From NCBI RefSeq assembly GCF_003570905.1, contig NZ_QXJM01000027.1, forward strand, positions 186,001 to 250,000: a DNA stretch of 64,000 bases, given 5' to 3'. The notes under the pieces are model-generated. The model was not told where the DNA came from, did not search any database, and saw nothing but the letters and a program-made list of their open reading frames with translations. Origin of the DNA: Cohnella faecalis. Lineage in GTDB: Bacteria; Bacillota; Bacilli; Paenibacillales; Paenibacillaceae. Shown here in pieces: positions 46,191 through 54,663 of the stretch. Every line of letters begins with the position of its first letter. Position 1 is the stretch's first letter. A program made the translations under genes and the position numbers.

Positions 46191-47183
46191 TTATTCGATC
46201 GGAAAGCCGGTCGAGCCGGCTGCGCCGGAACCGTCGCTAGGTTGGGAGCCGGACACGGAATAGCCGCTTTCGTCCGACCCGAGAACCGGTGTCAAGTCGG
46301 AGGAGATGATTGTCGTCGCCTTGACCTCCGTCAGAACCTGCGGATACATGCGATCCGGATCGGGTTGAACGATGCGATAGTTCACATAGGCTTTGCCGTC
46401 TCGGAAGTCGACGCTCGATATTTCGAAGCCGTAGCCGGGGTGACCGACCGTCGTCGTTAGTGTTACGCGTTGCGCCTCGGTGCCGACCTTCTCGCTGGCA
46501 AGCTTGACGTCGTACGAAACCGGAGGCTGGACGGGAGTATTCTTCTTGTCGTTAATGAAATCAATCGTTCTCGCCACCATGCCGGCCGCTTCCGCGCGTG
46601 TAATCGGCTGCTTGGGGCGGAACGCTTGCTTGCCGTCCAAAACCGCGATTTTGGCGATGAGCAGCTTCTGGATGCTATCCATATAGCCATCCGTAACGGC
46701 GTCAGCGTCGGCTACTTCCAAGAAAATTTCGATCCATGCGTAATCGCCTTTCGTGCTGAGCGCTCCGAAGAGCCATTTGGCGAATTGCTCGCGGGTAACG
46801 ATCGCGTTGGGATCAATATCCTTCGGCAGTCCGAGACCGTTGAATTGGGCGATGATGAAGGAGCCGGCGTACCAGGCTTTGTCATTCACTTTCGTGTAAT
46901 AGTCGCTTGCTAGCGGCTCCTTGAAAAAGCGCAGGTTGTCGATGTTCAATTCCAATCCGCGTACGATCAACGATACGGCCGAGGCGGCATTCAGCGTCTG
47001 CTTCGGATGGAACAGGCCGCTGCCGTTACCCTTCAAGATTCCTCGTTGCTCGAGCTTCGTAATGGCCGCGCTCTCGGGTTCTCCTTTAACGTCGTTAAAG
47101 GCATAGACGGAACCGCTGAGCGTCAGGCAGAGCAGAGAGACGAGCAACGTGAGCGTTATCGATTTTCTTTTCCAAGTGTTCAT
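46191..47183 (-). CDS. Secreted protein with SLH domains and a PrcB-like C-terminal domain
   Basis: This 330-residue protein has a signal peptide (about 1-28, ending GSVYA). S-layer homology motifs follow: FNDVKGEPESAAITKLEQRG, with GNGSGLFHPKQTLNAASAVS, and later KQAFRPKQPITRAEAAGMVA. A C-terminal domain (about 235-300: GYGFEISSVDFRDGKAYVNY, PDPDRMYPQVLTEV) resembles the PrcB C-terminal domain of protease-complex partners. SLH domains bind pyruvylated secondary cell-wall polymer, so it is expected on the cell surface. It is a single gene transcribed toward ung. Confidence 0.85.
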   Translation of the reverse strand: MNTWKRKSITLTLLVSLLCLTLSGSVYAFNDVKGEPESAAITKLEQRGILKGNGSGLFHPKQTLNAASAVSLIVRGLELNIDNLRFFKEPLASDYYTKVNDKAWYAGSFIIAQFNGLGLPKDIDPNAIVTREQFAKWLFGALSTKGDYAWIEIFLEVADADAVTDGYMDSIQKLLIAKIAVLDGKQAFRPKQPITRAEAAGMVARTIDFINDKKNTPVQPPVSYDVKLASEKVGTEAQRVTLTTTVGHPGYGFEISSVDFRDGKAYVNYRIVQPDPDRMYPQVLTEVKATTIISSDLTPVLGSDESGYSVSGSQPSDGSGAAGSTGFPIE

Positions 47184-47289
47184 TATTGTTGACCTCCGTT
47201 TTCGGCTTGGATTCGAGCTGCGAATGACGCTTCCTCCAGCATTTCACAATTTCTGACGACGATATTCCCGAAAAGGTTGCGAACGCATC

Positions 47290-47320
47290 AAAAAAACCCA
47301 CGGCTTGTTCGCCATGGGCT
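47290..47320 (-). terminator. Terminator of tRNA-Val copy 2
   Basis: On the minus strand AGCCCATGG ... GCCGTGGGT is followed by TTTTTTTGATG; the stem has one mismatch. Confidence 0.75.
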
Positions 47321-47334
47321 TAGAATGTGAATTA

Positions 47335-47410
47335 TGGTGATCTCAGCAGGGCTCGAACCTGCGACCCCTACCCTGTCAAGATAGTGCTCTCCCAGCTGAG
47401 CTATGAGATC
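47335..47410 (-). tRNA. tRNA-Val (GAC), copy 2
   Basis: The 76-base cloverleaf with encoded CCA has the anticodon arm CTATC-TTGACAG-GGTAG, giving GAC. It is identical to the copy at 47541. It has its own promoter (47461-47433) and terminator. Confidence 0.95.
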
Positions 47411-47432
47411 AAGTCGTCATTCACAAGTACTT

Positions 47433-47461
47433 ATTATAGCGGCTTAATTATGCGAAGTAAA
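47433..47461 (-). promoter_or_regulatory. Promoter of tRNA-Val copy 2
   Basis: On the minus strand TTTACT, a 17-base spacer and a perfect TATAAT lie 23 bases before the tRNA. Confidence 0.75.
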
Positions 47462-47496
47462 GAGGTTTTTTCAAAAAAAATCTACTGCTTCCTTAA

Positions 47497-47526
47497 CAAA
47501 AAAGAACCCTTAAAAACAAGGGTTCC
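47497..47526 (-). terminator. Terminator of tRNA-Val copy 1
   Basis: On the minus strand GAACCCTT-gttttt-AAGGGTTC is followed by TTTTTTGTT. Confidence 0.85.
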
Positions 47527-47540
47527 TGTCATTCGCGTTA

Positions 47541-47616
47541 TGGTGATCTCAGCAGGGCTCGAACCTGCGACCCCTACCCTGTCAAGATAGTGCTCTCCCA
47601 GCTGAGCTATGAGATC
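47541..47616 (-). tRNA. tRNA-Val (GAC), copy 1
   Basis: This is an exact duplicate of the tRNA at 47335, including six flanking bases (CGACTT) on its 5' side. Anticodon GAC, CCA encoded. It is separately promoted and terminated. Confidence 0.95.
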
Positions 47617-47640
47617 AAGTCGCTAACGAAGACAAGATTC

Positions 47641-47669
47641 ATCTTACCAACTGTCCGAAGCGAAGTCAA
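47641..47669 (-). promoter_or_regulatory. Promoter of tRNA-Val copy 1
   Basis: On the minus strand TTGACT, a 17-base spacer and TAAGAT lie 25 bases before the tRNA, a near-consensus sigma-A promoter. Confidence 0.8.
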
Positions 47670-47793
47670 CCCATTGATTATAGACGAAAAAGTCGCACTA
47701 TTCAGCCGTTTTCAGGCACGGAAAGTAGTAGGGATTATTCCTTAGATTCCTGCGTATTTATGAATAGGGGAGCAGGAGCGGGAGGCATATTGA

Positions 47794-47970
47794 ATGAACG
47801 AACCGGCCATATTATTAATTTGGCTTATCGGGCTATTCGGTTTGATCGGGGCCGTGATGGCCGCGGTCGTCCGATTGGTTCGCAAGGACTCGATCGAATA
47901 CGACAAGCGTTTTACATGGAGGACGGGACGTGAGTGGGATTCCAAGAACGATTTCAAACACAAAACATGA
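47794..47970 (+). CDS. Small membrane protein
   Basis: This 58-residue protein starts MNEPAILLIWLIGLFGLIGA, one transmembrane helix (about residues 4-27), then a basic tail (VRLVRKDSIEYDKRFTWRTG). GGAGG lies eight bases before the ATG. A bidirectional terminator follows within four bases. It converges on another tiny membrane protein on the minus strand. I do not recognise the family. Confidence 0.6.
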   Translation: MNEPAILLIWLIGLFGLIGAVMAAVVRLVRKDSIEYDKRFTWRTGREWDSKNDFKHKT

Positions 47971-47973
47971 CAC

Positions 47974-48003
47974 GAAAAAAATCCGGCCTCGGCCGGATTT
48001 TTT
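47974..48003. terminator. Bidirectional terminator between two small membrane-protein genes
   Basis: AAAAAAATCCGGCC-TC-GGCCGGATTTTTT is a perfect palindromic hairpin with T runs on both strands. Confidence 0.9.
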
Positions 48004-48106
48004 ATTCGTCTTCCCATCTGCGGGAATATGCTTTTTTGGTTACCCAGAGAACAAGCCAGGTCAACAGTACGGTAATGACTCCGGCTACGATATAAGTTGT
48101 CAGCAT
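48002..48106 (-). CDS. Tiny membrane protein (34 aa)
   Basis: The 34-residue peptide reads MLTTYIVAGVITVLLTWLVL and then WVTKKAYSRRWEDE: one transmembrane helix and a charged tail, a common layout for Bacillales membrane peptides. AAAGGG lies about nine bases before the ATG. The stop sits in the T run of a bidirectional terminator. It is too short for routine gene calling. The function is unknown. Confidence 0.55.
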   Translation of the reverse strand: MLTTYIVAGVITVLLTWLVLWVTKKAYSRRWEDE

Positions 48107-48178
48107 GGCCTTAACACCCTTTCGTTCTAGTTCCGGCAAGGCTAGTATACCGGAAAAGAGCGATTCCCGCCATGAGGC

Positions 48179-48913
48179 TCATTCGAACTCGTATACGCGG
48201 TTCTGCTCCACGAACGTCATTCGTCCGGTTTTGCCGACGAAGGTCGGCTGATCGTCCCCGTAGTGCATTAAATAAATTCGTTCCTGGATCGCTTCGGGGA
48301 GCGTAAGAAGCTGGGATAAGCTTGCATGGACGACGCCCGGCGGATTGAGCTGGCAGTCGTGAAAGATCGTCCGCACTCCGCGCTCTTCGATCAACCGTTC
48401 GAGCAGCTCGGGCTGATGGACCATATCGGCCGTGTAGAAAATAGAATTCTTCATTAATAGCGAGTAGCTTAACTTGTTCGGGATATGGGGAGTTTGAATG
48501 AGCTCCGCTTCTAGTCCCGGAATCGGCTCGAAGAGCTCATTGGGAGCAATTGGCCGTACGTCAAAATAAGCGTCGAGCGACTCGCCTACGCCATCTTGCT
48601 GCAAGCCGCCTCTAAGCGTATGCTCCCACAAGGGGACGATGAGCTCCTCCGCGACGAACAAACGAGGCTTGCGCCGATAGAGGAACTTCATTTGGAAAGC
48701 GAGTTCTTCAAGTCCGCCCACGTGATCGGCATGAATGTGAGTTATGAGAACAGCGTCCAACTGATCGTAGGAGACGCCTATTTCGTATAGAGCTCTGGGA
48801 GCGGTTATGCCGCAATCCAGTAGGAGGGTTTGTCCGCCGGATTCCAGCAGCGCGTTATTGTTGTAGAACGTCTTGGCAAATGCGCTTCCGGTTCCGATCA
48901 TTCGCAGCTTCAA
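48179..48913 (-). CDS. Metallo-beta-lactamase-fold hydrolase (RNase Z-like)
   Basis: This 244-residue protein starts MKLRMIGTGSAFAKTFYNNN, carries DCGITAPRAL, and has the full metal motif THIHADHVGGLEELAF (HxHxDH, about residues 58-64). It also has YTADMVHQPELL and a late IYLMHYGDD His motif. This is the RNase Z/arylsulfatase-like branch of the MBL superfamily. The N-terminal GTGSAF motif fits tRNase Z-like proteins, but it is shorter than RnZ (about 307 residues) and seems to lack the flexible arm. It is probably a hydrolase of unknown substrate. Confidence 0.85.
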   Translation of the reverse strand: MKLRMIGTGSAFAKTFYNNNALLESGGQTLLLDCGITAPRALYEIGVSYDQLDAVLITHIHADHVGGLEELAFQMKFLYRRKPRLFVAEELIVPLWEHTLRGGLQQDGVGESLDAYFDVRPIAPNELFEPIPGLEAELIQTPHIPNKLSYSLLMKNSIFYTADMVHQPELLERLIEERGVRTIFHDCQLNPPGVVHASLSQLLTLPEAIQERIYLMHYGDDQPTFVGKTGRMTFVEQNRVYEFE

Positions 48914-49093
48914 ACCTATGCCTCCTCGAAAATTCGATCTGATAACAACGTAGAAAGCCTTTTTTCAATGTACCATATTTTAACTTGCCGCAACAGAAGG
49001 CAAACGCAAAAAAAGATAGCCTTGTAGCCGTTTCTGCCGCCCCCGCATAGGCTGTGTTGACGAAATCCGTTACCGCCCCGGGAGGGAATGGCT

Positions 49094-49297
49094 ATGGCTG
49101 CTAAAGGAAAAACAATCAAGAAAAAGAAAGCCTCTTCGGAATCGCAGCGACCGCAAATGAAAATCGTAACTTCGGACGTATGCGCCGTCTGCAAAACGCC
49201 ATGCGATAGAGGAATCTCCTATCTGGCAAGACTCAGCTTGCCGGGAGCGGTCGGCAATGGCGTTCCATGCGTGTTGACGCTGCCAGTCCGCAAGTAA
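49094..49297 (+). CDS. Small cysteine-motif protein
   Basis: This 67-residue protein has a lysine-rich N-terminus (MAAKGKTIKKKKASSESQRP) followed by a compact domain with VTSDVCAVCKTPCDRG, a C-x2-C-x3-C cluster, and a later GVPC. It may bind zinc. GGAGGG is seven bases from the ATG at 49094; an ATG at 49088 is too close to that site. Similar short proteins occur in Paenibacillus, without known function. Confidence 0.55.
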   Translation: MAAKGKTIKKKKASSESQRPQMKIVTSDVCAVCKTPCDRGISYLARLSLPGAVGNGVPCVLTLPVRK

Positions 49298-49505
49298 TCG
49301 TCGATCTCCCGCGAGCGCAGGGAAATGAGCGGATTCCGTACATTTCCCAGGCAACCGCACCGTTCGTGCGAAGCCGACATCCAGGCGATTTCTTGTCGAA
49401 CAGAGGACCACAGAAAAAAATGGAGGGTCGTTCGCAACTTTTCGATAGAAGCTCGGTATAACCTTACGCAGACACGAATAGAGCGTGCGACGGAGGTTGT
49501 CGAGG

Positions 49506-50084
49506 ATGAACGTTAGGAAAATAGCCTTGGCTGTGCTGGTACTGACCGTGATCGGTGGAACGGCTGCTTTCGCGGATAACGTATCGCAGAAGCTGAGGGT
49601 TATCGTTAACAAGCAGGAGCTCGTCGACGGCGGCGTGCTCGTCGATGGCAAAGCTTATTTGGCCGTTCGCGCGCTTGCGGATTCGGTGCAGGCCATTCTG
49701 TCTTGGGACGACGCTGAGAAGAAGGTTGTCATTACGAAGCCTAACGTCCATATGTTTACGATGCAGGACAGCACGACGTTCGGCAGCGTATCGAAGGGAC
49801 GGAACAAGTTCAATATCTTTTCGCAGATCGACAACCTGAAGGTCGACATTACGGCTTTCAAGGTGACGATTACCGATCCTTACGACGATACGACTTGGCT
49901 GGACGGCCGCGATACCTCCGATAAGGACTTTCCCGATTCAGGCAAAGACAACTTCTGGTTCAAGACAAAAGAAGTGTCCTACGACTTCAAATATAGCGGC
50001 AAATACGTGATCCGGTTCTGGATGAAGCCTAAGGGCGAAACCGCTTTTCAGGTCGTATCCGAGAAGATCATCAGCGCCAAATAA
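49506..50084 (+). CDS. Secreted protein with copper-amine-oxidase-N-like domain
   Basis: This 192-residue protein has a signal peptide (about 1-23, ending GGTAAFA). A stalk-type domain follows: LRVIVNKQELVDGGVLVDGK, YLAVRALADSVQAILSWDDA, KKVVI. A second beta-rich domain without a name (TAFKVTITDPYDDTTW to the end) completes it. The start at 49506 has GGAGG ten bases upstream. It is probably attached to or associated with the cell wall. Confidence 0.75.
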   Translation: MNVRKIALAVLVLTVIGGTAAFADNVSQKLRVIVNKQELVDGGVLVDGKAYLAVRALADSVQAILSWDDAEKKVVITKPNVHMFTMQDSTTFGSVSKGRNKFNIFSQIDNLKVDITAFKVTITDPYDDTTWLDGRDTSDKDFPDSGKDNFWFKTKEVSYDFKYSGKYVIRFWMKPKGETAFQVVSEKIISAK

Positions 50085-50095
50085 CGTCGAATCAA

Positions 50096-50130
50096 GCGCT
50101 TTTGCCCCGCGGCAGAAGCGTTTTCGTTTG
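50096..50130 (+). terminator. Rho-independent terminator
   Basis: AGCGCTTTTGCC-ccgc-GGCAGAAGCGTTTTCGTTT follows the stalk-domain gene by 12 bases. Confidence 0.7.
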
Positions 50131-50197
50131 ACCGTGGATAACGGAAGTGATACGATACGTTGGTAGGAAAAATCAATTGATTGAACGGAGGTTCCCC

Positions 50198-50494
50198 ATG
50201 AGCGATCATGTCCATGACGAGAACTGCGACCACGACCACGAGCACGAAGAAGCCGTATTCGTCGTTACCGACGAGGAAGGCAACGAACACGAGATGGTGC
50301 TCGTTTATACGTTTGAAACCGGAGACCGGGCATACGCCGTGCTGCTCGACCGCAACGACCCTGAAGACGACGGCGTCATTTTCCGTATCGAAGAGGACGG
50401 AGAAGACGAAGTGCTCGTTAACATCGAGGACGACGAAGAGTGGGAACGGGTCATGAAAGTGTACGAGGAGCTTGCCGCTCAAGAGGCGGAATGA
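50198..50494 (+). CDS. DUF1292 family protein
   Basis: This 98-residue acidic protein starts MSDHVHDENCDHDHEHEEAV, a His/Asp-rich N-terminus that could bind metal. The DUF1292 core (FVVTDEEGNEHEMVLVYTFE, YAVLLDRNDPEDDGVIFRIE, LVNIEDDEEWERVMKVYEEL) follows. DUF1292 proteins are widespread in Firmicutes, usually next to ruvX and mltG, and have no assigned role. Here the gene stands alone. CGGAGG lies about six bases before the ATG. Confidence 0.85.
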   Translation: MSDHVHDENCDHDHEHEEAVFVVTDEEGNEHEMVLVYTFETGDRAYAVLLDRNDPEDDGVIFRIEEDGEDEVLVNIEDDEEWERVMKVYEELAAQEAE

Positions 50495-50521
50495 GCTGCT
50501 TTGCCAAAGATGTAGGATAGA

Positions 50522-50570
50522 AGGAGCTGCGCTTGCCATCTTCGACGGATGGAAGCGGCAGCTCTTTTTT
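50522..50570 (+). terminator. Rho-independent terminator
   Basis: AGGAGCTGC(G)CTTGCCATC ... GATGGAAGCGGCAGCT is followed by CTTTTTTG, closing the DUF1292 gene. Confidence 0.85.
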
Positions 50571-50673
50571 GTTGCGGGGCGATTATCCGTCAACAGCCTT
50601 ATTGTAGAGGACAATCGGTGTATGTTAGAATTGATATAATATTCAGAAAATTAGCTTCGAGGAGGGACGAACG

Positions 50674-50964
50674 ATGTTCGAAAGCCTGTACGATGTGCTG
50701 GAGGCGTCCAATGTCAATTTTGTCGGGTGCGTGTCGGACGAGAGCCGCTTCGATTTTGCGATCGTCTACACAAGCCATTTCTTTGGCAAGCCGCTCGTAG
50801 TCTGCATGCAAACCGGACGGTCGGCTCCGTTATGCGCGGACGACTTAAGGGATACGGACATTTTGCGTTCGAGGTTTCAAGTGTCCGATTCGCAAGCGCT
50901 TGAAGAGCTTGGCACGCTGCTTCGTTCCCGGCTTCCCTCGCTTGAGATGCAAGATCAATATTAA
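50674..50964 (+). CDS. DUF3055/SAV0927-like protein
   Basis: This 96-residue protein reads MFESLYDVLEASNVNFVGCV, then ESRFDFAIVYTSHFFGKPLV and CMQTGRSAPLCADDL. The overall pattern fits the small Bacillales family DUF3055 (SAV0927-like), of unknown function. AGGAGGGA lies about nine bases before the ATG. A terminator follows. The family assignment is from memory and moderate. Confidence 0.65.
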   Translation: MFESLYDVLEASNVNFVGCVSDESRFDFAIVYTSHFFGKPLVVCMQTGRSAPLCADDLRDTDILRSRFQVSDSQALEELGTLLRSRLPSLEMQDQY

Positions 50965-50980
50965 CGAAACGTCAGTCATC

Positions 50981-51018
50981 AAAAAAACCTGCCGGGCTGC
51001 CGGCAGGCTTGCTTTATT
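50981..51018. terminator. Bidirectional terminator between convergent genes
   Basis: CCTGCCGG-GCT-GCCGGCAGG is flanked by AAAAAAA on the left and CTTGCTTTATTT on the right. It serves the DUF3055-like gene and the convergent DUF1885-like gene. Confidence 0.75.
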
Positions 51019-51433
51019 TGCGAGGATTGAAATATAAGGTGCGGCCGTTGAAGAGCTTTACTTCGGCTTGCAGACGCTTACCGATCCATTTGCACAGCTC
51101 ATTGGCCTTGGCTTTGTCGCCATGCGTGGAATCGTCGGGAAGGACGACCTGAATGTACGAGGAGGAAGCTTCGCCGTCCTCGCGAATGCCCGTGCCGAAG
51201 ACGATATGCCGGTAGAGCGAATTCGCTCCTTTCAAATAGAACCAGGCTCCGTTCGCTTCGGGTTTCTGCTTGATATCGTAAGGAAATGCCGCATCCGCGT
51301 AATCCCACCCCAGCTGTCGCCCGGCGAGACTCATCTGCTCCTTGTACTGCCGTAATTGCTCCTTCACGCCGTCCAAGTCGATCCGATCGACGGCAGAGCC
51401 TTGCACGAGAGTAATGTAAGCGCTTTGACCCAT
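51014..51433 (-). CDS. DUF1885-like protein
   Basis: This 139-residue protein starts MGQSAYITLVQGSAVDRIDL and carries QLGWDYADAAFPYDI and GAWFYLKGANSLYRHIVFGT, the pattern of the Bacillus DUF1885 family, of unknown function. The start is chosen at 51433 because GGAGGTG lies seven bases upstream; the frame is open further but has no other ribosome site. It is a single gene. Confidence 0.75.
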   Translation of the reverse strand: MGQSAYITLVQGSAVDRIDLDGVKEQLRQYKEQMSLAGRQLGWDYADAAFPYDIKQKPEANGAWFYLKGANSLYRHIVFGTGIREDGEASSSYIQVVLPDDSTHGDKAKANELCKWIGKRLQAEVKLFNGRTLYFNPRK

Positions 51434-51591
51434 CGGCACCCACCTCCACGCCCATGATAGCATTTCCGATTCGGCTTGGCAACGGCTTCCGTTATTGGGA
51501 GCGCCGACGCCCCTTTGTCTCCCGGACAAAGATAAGCTCTACCCGCATGGAGCCGGGTAGAGCTTTGATTGGTTTGTGCGGTTTCGATGGA

Positions 51592-53061
51592 TTATGAAAT
51601 GGCGGTTTCCTCGACAATAACCTTTACGTTCGTAACGGAACGGTCTTCCGGCCCTTTGACCGGCAAGCCGACCTCCAGATGATCGACGATGTAATCGATG
51701 TTTTCCTGCGAAATAATTTCACCAGGAAGCAGAATCGGAATACCTGGCGGATAGACGTAAATGAATTCGGCGATAATCCTCCCTGCCGATTCACGGAAGG
51801 GAATCAGCTCGGTTTCTCCGTAGAAGGCATCGCGAGGAGTAAGCGACAGGTGAGGGATTTCCGGAATTTTGACGATAATTTCCTGAACTTCCCGCGTTCC
51901 GAGATGAGCCTCGGACATGTTTTTCAACGCTTCGAGAAGGATATCGATCGATCCTTCGTCGTCGCCCGGAGTAATGAGGCAGAGAATATTGTACATATCG
52001 CTCAGCTCGACTTCAATGTTGTAATGCTCCCTCAGCCAGTTCTCGGCGTCGTAGCCGGTAATGCCAAGCTTGCGGACATGTATCGTCAGCTTCGTCGGGT
52101 CGTGATCGAACGTCGCTTCTTCGCCCAGAATCTCTTCGCCGAAGCTGTACAGACCATCAATCGCATTGACGGCGTCGCGAGCCTTGTTCGCAAGCGCCAC
52201 CGTGCGGGCGGCAAGCTCGTTGCCGCGCAGAGCAAGCTGACGCCGCGCTGCGTCCAACGAGGCCAGCAACGGGTAGGAGGTAGACGTTGTCGTCAGCAAG
52301 CTTAGGATCGTCTGAACCCGGAACGTGTTGATAAGATTAGCGCGCACGTTGAGAATGGAGCTTTGCGTCATCGATCCGCCGAGCTTATGAACGCTAGTGG
52401 CGGCCATATCCGCTCCAGCTTGCATGGCGGATAATGGAAGCTCGTCGGAAAAATGAATGAGAGCGCCGTGTGCTTCGTCAACCAGTACGGGGACGTCGTA
52501 TTCATGGACGAGATCGACGATTTCCTTCAAGTTGGCGCATACGCCGTAGTAAGTCGGGTTGATGATAAGGACGGCCGCGGCATCAGGATGTCTTTCGAGC
52601 GCCCGACGCACCGATTTGGTCGTCACTCCGTGGTCGATACCGAGATTGTGATCGCGTGCCGGAGACAGGAACACCGGACGAGCGCCGGCAAAAATGATCG
52701 CGGACAAAATCGACTTATGTACGTTGCGCGGAATAATAATCTTGTCGCCATGCCCGCATACGGATAAAATCATAGCCATGATCGCGGTGCTCGTTCCTTG
52801 CACGGAGAAGAACGTCGCGTCTGCGCCGAAGGCGGCGGCCGCCAACTGCTGAGCCTCTTGTATAACGCCGATGGGCTGATGCAGGTCGTCGAGCGGAGCG
52901 ATGTTGATCAGATCGATGTTCAGCACGTTGGAACCGATATAGTCACGGAATTCCGGATCCATGCCCGCCCCTTTTTTGTGACCTGGAATATGGAATTGCA
53001 CCGGGTTTCGTTCCGCGTGATGCTTCAGCGCGTCGAACAACGGAGTACGGGTATGATCCAC
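51592..53061 (-). CDS. Orn/Lys/Arg decarboxylase family protein (SpeA/YaaO-like)
   Basis: This 489-residue PLP enzyme of fold type I has FHIPGHKKGAGMDPEFRDYI near the start, VQGTSTAIMAMILSVCGHGD, the cofactor Asp in VPVLVDEAHGALIHF, and the Schiff-base Lys in TSVHKLGGSMTQSS. The C-terminal domain has IYVYPPGIPILLPGEIIS. The size and motifs match Bacillus SpeA (arginine decarboxylase) and YaaO. It would make agmatine or cadaverine for polyamines; the exact substrate is not readable. The GTG at 53061 with AGGCAGGGA upstream gives the family N-terminus DHTRTPLFDAL; longer starts lack a ribosome site. Confidence 0.9.
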   Translation of the reverse strand: MDHTRTPLFDALKHHAERNPVQFHIPGHKKGAGMDPEFRDYIGSNVLNIDLINIAPLDDLHQPIGVIQEAQQLAAAAFGADATFFSVQGTSTAIMAMILSVCGHGDKIIIPRNVHKSILSAIIFAGARPVFLSPARDHNLGIDHGVTTKSVRRALERHPDAAAVLIINPTYYGVCANLKEIVDLVHEYDVPVLVDEAHGALIHFSDELPLSAMQAGADMAATSVHKLGGSMTQSSILNVRANLINTFRVQTILSLLTTTSTSYPLLASLDAARRQLALRGNELAARTVALANKARDAVNAIDGLYSFGEEILGEEATFDHDPTKLTIHVRKLGITGYDAENWLREHYNIEVELSDMYNILCLITPGDDEGSIDILLEALKNMSEAHLGTREVQEIIVKIPEIPHLSLTPRDAFYGETELIPFRESAGRIIAEFIYVYPPGIPILLPGEIISQENIDYIVDHLEVGLPVKGPEDRSVTNVKVIVEETAIS

Positions 53062-53271
53062 AAGAAATCCCTGCCTTTCGACAATATGTTTATGCATTAC
53101 AAACAAGCATGAGTATAGCAAAAATGGGGGGGAAATCAACTATTGAAGCAAATGCAAGCCTCTTGTCACACAAACGTCATCGGTTCCCATTTGGTGGAGG
53201 GGCGTTCTCTATGCTAACATTCGATATATAGGAAGCGTTTGAGCACGTAAAGTTGAGGAGAGAATCCACTC

Positions 53272-54450
53272 GTGAAAAGCAAACTAGCCATCGTCGCGAT
53301 CATGCTGCTGACGGTCTTTATCGGCTTCGGCATTATAATTCCCGTATTGCCGCAATTGGTGTCGGATGCGAGTCCCAAGTCCGCTGCCTGGCATACAGGC
53401 GGAATGCTGACCGCATATTCGTTGATGTCGTTCTTGCTAAGCCCGGTATGGGGCTCATTGTCGGAGCGGGTCGGGAGAAAGCCTGTCATTATGATCGGAG
53501 TTCTCGGTTTCAGCGTCAGCTTTTTACTGTTCGGCTTGTCGGGCGATAACTTGATTCTTATGTACGCTTCAAGAATTCTCGGGGGGCTGTTCTCGGGCGC
53601 GGTGACCGCGTGTATCGTCGCTTATGTCGCGGACATTACGACCGAAGAGAATCGGACCAAGGGAATGGCGGTCGTCGGCATGAGCATCGGGACGGGCTTT
53701 ACTTTCGGCCCTCTGTTCGGAGGACTGCTGAGCAAAGTGTCGCATCACGCGCCATTCTTCGCGGCGGCGGCGTTATCCTTCCTCACGTTTCTTGCCGCGC
53801 TGTCGATATTAACCGAATCGCTTACGCCGGAGAAGCGAGCGGAGGCTGCAAGATTGAAGCGGGTGTCCAGATGGTCCGCTTTCCAAGGGCCGCTTAAGGC
53901 GCTCTACGTTCTTGCGTTTTTCGTCACGTTCTCTCTCGCCATATTGGAAGGGACGCTGCAGCTCTACGGGATGGACCGCTACGACGTTACTCCTCTGCAG
54001 GTAGCCTACATGTTCTTCTTTTGCGGACTGGTCGGAGCCCTTGTGCAAGGAGGCTTCGTACGTCGGAAAATCAAGCTGGGCGATGAGGCGAAATATATCG
54101 CGATCGGTCTTGTCATTTCGGCGGTAGGATTCTTTCTGTTGCTTACGGCCAATAGCTGGATCTTGTCTACGATTTACCTGTGCATATTCGGAATAGGCAA
54201 TGCGCTGATCAAGCCGTGCGTTACATCGCTTATTACGCAGAAAACGACGGTCAGTCAAGGAGTCGCGTCGGGTCTCAGTTCTTCGATGGACAGCCTTGGC
54301 CGAATCGTCGGACCGCTGCTTGGGTCGGCGCTGCTCGTCGCGGCAGGCTGGCTGCCGTTCGTCGTGTCCGGCGTCCTGTCGCTGGCGGCGCTCGGCTTGC
54401 TGGCGCAGTTCCGCAACATGTCCCAGAGGAATTCCCAGACAGCGTCCTAA
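53272..54450 (+). CDS. MFS drug-efflux type transporter
   Basis: This 392-residue protein has 12 transmembrane segments. Motif A is in SPVWGSLSERVGRKPVIMIG, between helices 2 and 3. The antiporter-type motif C region TGFTFGPLFGGLLSKVSHHA follows helix 4-5. It belongs to the DHA1/TetA-like group of proton-coupled exporters. The start is a GTG with GGAGAG about eight bases upstream. It is a single gene, convergent with the TetR-ABC operon. The substrate is unknown. Confidence 0.88.
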   Translation: MKSKLAIVAIMLLTVFIGFGIIIPVLPQLVSDASPKSAAWHTGGMLTAYSLMSFLLSPVWGSLSERVGRKPVIMIGVLGFSVSFLLFGLSGDNLILMYASRILGGLFSGAVTACIVAYVADITTEENRTKGMAVVGMSIGTGFTFGPLFGGLLSKVSHHAPFFAAAALSFLTFLAALSILTESLTPEKRAEAARLKRVSRWSAFQGPLKALYVLAFFVTFSLAILEGTLQLYGMDRYDVTPLQVAYMFFFCGLVGALVQGGFVRRKIKLGDEAKYIAIGLVISAVGFFLLLTANSWILSTIYLCIFGIGNALIKPCVTSLITQKTTVSQGVASGLSSSMDSLGRIVGPLLGSALLVAAGWLPFVVSGVLSLAALGLLAQFRNMSQRNSQTAS

Positions 54451-54618
54451 ACCGATGGAGCGTTGCATCGGGTTTATGGGCTCGCAGCCGCGGACATGGC
54501 TTTCTCGAAGTTTGTACCATTATCCCTTCGCTTCAGGAGCCGGGGTTTTCGCTCGAAAATCCGCCTTCCTGATCGAAGGGGATAGTGGGACATCAAGCGC
54601 ACAAGCATAGGTACGGAA

Positions 54619-54662
54619 AGAAGAACCGCCGGGAGCGCGCAAGATCCCGGCGGTTCTTCTGC
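54619..54662. terminator. Bidirectional terminator
   Basis: AGAACCGCCGGGA ... TCCCGGCGGTTCT is flanked by A- and T-rich tails. On the minus strand it abuts the TetR stop. Confidence 0.85.
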
Positions 54663-54663
54663 A

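Noticed and set aside
47327..47590. Plus-strand open frame with SRARTCDPYPVK, repeated
   Set aside because: Both occurrences are the antisense of the two tRNA-Val genes, another classic false call.
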